From assembly GCA_963827065.1 (NCBI GenBank), contig CAWGZM010000012.1, positions 62,001 through 126,000 of the forward strand: DNA of 64,000 nucleotides, given 5' to 3'. Positions within the stretch are counted from its first letter, which is position 1. Every line of letters starts with the position of its first letter. Shown here in pieces: positions 62,137-64,000 of this stretch. Source of the DNA: JACVRW01 sp963827065 (GTDB lineage Bacteria; Actinomycetota; Thermoleophilia; Solirubrobacterales; Thermoleophilaceae). Under the pieces are notes generated by a model that had not been told where the DNA came from, ran no database searches, and worked only from the letters and a program-made list of their open reading frames with translations. Both the position numbers and the translations under genes were made by a program.

Positions 62137-62748
62137 TCCTCCGGGTACTCGATCTGCCTGATCACGCGCGCGGGCGCGCCGGCGGCGATCGAGAACGGCG
62201 GGATGTCCCGCGTGACGACGCTGTTGGCGCCGATCACCGAGCGCTCGCCGATCTTCACCCCGCTCGTCACGACGACGTTGGCCCCGCACCAGACGTTGTT
62301 CCCCACCGTCGTCGGGCCCTTGCTCGAGAAGCCCTGCCAGGGAACGGGGCGAATGGGGTCGTCGAAGCGGTGGCTGCCGTCGGTGATGAAGCAGCCGTTG
62401 GCGAACATGCAGTGATCGCCGATCTGGACGTACTCGACCGAGGCCACCATGACGCGCGATGTTGAGGAACGTCTGCGAGCCGATCACGATGCGCGCCGCG
62501 CCTGGCGCGGTCAGCCAGACGTGCGGCTCGAACAGCGTGTGCTCGCCCACCTCGAGCCGTCCCTCGCCGAAGGCCTCGAGGACGTTGCCGTGCAGCGGCC
62601 AGCGGGCGAACGCCCGCCTGCGCGCCAGCTCGCGGTGGATGCGGGCGCGGTTCCAGGGGAGCGAGTTGCGCTCGTACCAGCGCCACTTCTGCAGCCAAAG
62701 CGAGGCGTCGCTCACGGCCCGCAGCCTTTCAGAGCGCGCGGCCGCCAC
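62121..62748 (-). pseudogene. Hexapeptide-repeat acyltransferase, frameshifted
   Basis: A left-handed beta-helix acetyltransferase of the maltose/galactoside O-acetyltransferase group in two frames. The first part (from ATG 62748 or GTG 62715) reads WRWYERNSLPWNRARIHREL ... RIVIGSQTFLNIA. The second reads MVASVEYVQIGDHCMFANGC ... SVVTRDIPPFSIAAGAPARV. They join near 62455 by a 1-nt change. The CoA-binding and catalytic His region (DGSHRFDDP) is intact. It lies 12 nt after the GlxA-type gene on the same strand. A consensus error is likely. Confidence 0.82.
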
Positions 62749-62760
62749 GGCGCATGCCCG

Positions 62761-63711
62761 CTAGGAGCGCGCGGGCTGCGGCCGGAAGGCGCGCCGGTAG
62801 GCCGTGGGAGAGGTCGAGAGCGCACGCCCGAAGTGCTGCCGGAGCGCCGCGGCGGTCCCGAACCCGGCCCGCGAGGCCACGTGCTCAACCGGCAGCTCGC
62901 TGCCCTCGAGGAGCCGCTGCGCCTCGGCCACGCGGCGGCCGATGAGCCACTGCAGCGGCGTGGTGCCGGTCTCGGCGCGGAAGCGGCGCGCGAATGAGCG
63001 CGGGCTGCAGGCCGCGTGGCGCGCCATGTCCTCGACTGTGAGCTGCTCGTCCAGGCGCTCCTCCATCCACGCGCGCGTGGCGGCGAGCCCACCGTCGGGC
63101 GCAGGCAGCGGCCGCTCGACGAACTGCGCCTGGCCGCCGTCGCGGTGCGCCGCCACGACAATGCGCCGGGCGATCCGGTTGGCGACCTCGGCGCCGTGGT
63201 CCTTCCTCACGATGTGAAGGCAGAGATCGATGCCCGCAGCCACGCCGGCCGAGCTGAGCACGTCGCCCTCGTCCACGTAGAGGACGTCGGGGTCGACCTC
63301 GACGGCCGGGAACTCGCGCGTCAGCAGCGAGGCGTAGCGCCAGTGCGTGGACGCGCGGCGGCCGTCGAGCAGGCCGGCCGCGGCGAGGACGAAGGCGCCG
63401 GTGCAGATCGACGCGACGCGCGCGCCGCCTTCCGCCGCCGCCCGCAGAGCATCGACCGGCGCGGGCGGCAGCGGCCAGGCGCGATCACCGATGCCGGGCA
63501 CGACGATCGTGTCGGCCTCCGCCAGCGCGCCGAGCCCGTGCGGCACCAGCACGTCGAAGCCGTTCTCGGTAGCCACGGGACCGGGCTCGGGCGCGCACAC
63601 GGCCCACTCGTAGAGGTCCGGCTCGCGACCGAAGATCTGGGCCGGGATGGCGAGGTCGAAGGCCACGACCTCGCCTGCCAGGAGCGCTACGACACGGTGC
63701 CGGGCGGCCAT
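62761..63711 (-). CDS. GlxA-type transcriptional regulator (DJ-1/PfpI plus AraC HTH)
   Basis: A 316-aa regulator with an N-terminal DJ-1/PfpI-like amidotransferase domain (RHRVVALLAGEVVAFDLAIP, the Cys elbow in VASICTGAFVLAAAGLLDGR) and a C-terminal AraC pair of HTHs (EQLTVEDMARHAACSPRSFA, LPVEHVASRAGFGTAAALRQ, ending STSPTAYRRAFR). Such regulators control amine and arginine catabolism in known cases (GbdR, ArgR of Pseudomonas). It is divergent from a PfpI-family gene across a 10-bp-arm dyad and is probably its regulator. Confidence 0.92.
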   Translation of the reverse strand: MAARHRVVALLAGEVVAFDLAIPAQIFGREPDLYEWAVCAPEPGPVATENGFDVLVPHGLGALAEADTIVVPGIGDRAWPLPPAPVDALRAAAEGGARVASICTGAFVLAAAGLLDGRRASTHWRYASLLTREFPAVEVDPDVLYVDEGDVLSSAGVAAGIDLCLHIVRKDHGAEVANRIARRIVVAAHRDGGQAQFVERPLPAPDGGLAATRAWMEERLDEQLTVEDMARHAACSPRSFARRFRAETGTTPLQWLIGRRVAEAQRLLEGSELPVEHVASRAGFGTAAALRQHFGRALSTSPTAYRRAFRPQPARS

Positions 63712-63745
63712 GGCAGGAATCTATCGGAGATTGGCATTCCTGCCA
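63711..63745. promoter_or_regulatory. Inverted repeat in the GlxA/PfpI divergent promoter
   Basis: Perfect 10-bp arms TGGCAGGAAT and ATTCCTGCCA with a 15-bp spacer. The first arm touches the GlxA start codon (63711) and the second lies 37 bp before the PfpI ATG. The spacing (25 bp centre-to-centre) fits two turns of DNA and hence an AraC-family dimer. Confidence 0.6.
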
Positions 63746-63781
63746 CTCGACGGTCCCGCGCCCCGCTGCCACCCTGCGCCC

Positions 63782-64000
63782 ATGAACGCCGAAATCCTTC
63801 TCTTCGACGGCTTCGACGAGCTCGACGCACTGGGTCCCTGGGAGGTGCTCGGGGGCCTCGCCCAACTCCGCGAGGACGTGACCGCGCGTCTCGTGACTCT
63901 CGAGGGGGCGCGCGAGGTCCGCGCCGACCACGGCGCCGGGATCTCCGCCCACGGCGCGCTGTCCGAGCGGCCCGACGTCCTGGTGGTGCCGGGCGGAGGC
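63782..64000 (+). CDS. DJ-1/PfpI family protein (3' end missing)
   Basis: Starts at ATG 63782 and runs off the window after 73 codons: NAEILLFDGFDELDALGPWE at the N-terminus, then DHGAGISAHGALSERPDVLV and VPGGG. This is the DJ-1/PfpI fold; the nucleophile Cys would lie beyond the end. Members include isonitrile hydratase and chaperone/deglycase types. It is divergent from the GlxA-type regulator and probably controlled by it. Confidence 0.88.
   Translation, partial: MNAEILLFDGFDELDALGPWEVLGGLAQLREDVTARLVTLEGAREVRADHGAGISAHGALSERPDVLVVPGGG

Overview
The window is a 64-kb piece of a very GC-rich chromosome. It is densely packed, with many GTG and TTG starts and many 4-nt ATGA/GTGA overlaps between consecutive genes. 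Gene content (SHOCT and DUF6325 proteins, K+-insensitive H+-pyrophosphatase, MpaB-type oxygenase, an AcoR-like activator without sigma-54 features, a secreted protein with decapeptide repeats) points to Actinomycetota, most probably Thermoleophilia/Solirubrobacterales. That placement is inference; no rRNA is present. The only RNA gene seen is one tRNA-Gln(CTG).

Layout. 1-2.4 kb: end of an ABC exporter, an AraC regulator and a VOC protein. 2.4-8.6 kb (minus): an AcoR-like regulator, a ThDP enzyme, a ChlI/ChlD-type chelatase pair and an unknown protein. 8.7-13.6 kb: methyltransferase, tRNA-Gln, a secreted 554-aa protein, a wrecked cupredoxin gene and an MpaB-like protein. 13.6-22.1 kb (minus): a probable operon of peroxiredoxin, DAO-type oxidase, two APC permeases with C-terminal Usp domains, two KTN (TrkA-N) proteins and a ferredoxin-reductase-like flavoprotein; the KTN pairing suggests a KimA-like K+ uptake system. 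22.1-23.0 kb: a 910-bp REP-associated (RAYT) transposon with perfect 21-bp inverted ends. 23.0-28.5 kb (minus): hppA, mtnP, DUF1844-like, GCS2 ligase, rex, glutaredoxin. 28.5-36 kb: Na+/H+ antiporter, the tsaD-rimI-tsaB-tsaE t6A operon, UDG, and DUF2520-panC-panB. 36-43 kb: a signalling cluster with two paralogous NarL-type regulators, a HisKA_3 kinase, a lone receiver and a MalT-like regulator. 43-50 kb: gadB with a YrhK protein, a 2-hydroxyacid dehydrogenase, an MFS pump, a lipoprotein and a cyclase-family hydrolase. 50-60 kb: one long operon zwf-GH15-GMC-NDH2-cydA-cydB-aldose epimerase. 60-64 kb: glutamine amidotransferase, Usp, a repeat-containing secreted protein, an acyltransferase, and a divergent GlxA/PfpI pair.

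The most interesting signal is a 19-bp inverted repeat (WTCAYCY-N5-GGRTGAN). I found it five times, all between 36.6 and 61.5 kb: upstream of DUF6325-SHOCT, of the lone receiver/MalT-like pair, of the MFS/lipoprotein pair, of the zwf-cyd operon, and of the repeat protein. At three sites a TANNNT hexamer lies 21-23 nt beyond the motif, which would put the site over the -35 region. It looks like the operator of an undescribed stress or energy regulon run by the neighbouring NarL-type regulators.

A caution for any user: at least eight genes, including zwf and panB, are broken by 1-nt frame changes, and zwf has five within about 250 bp. Homology continues across every break. I read most of these as consensus errors in the assembly, with true pseudogenes possible for the cupredoxin gene.
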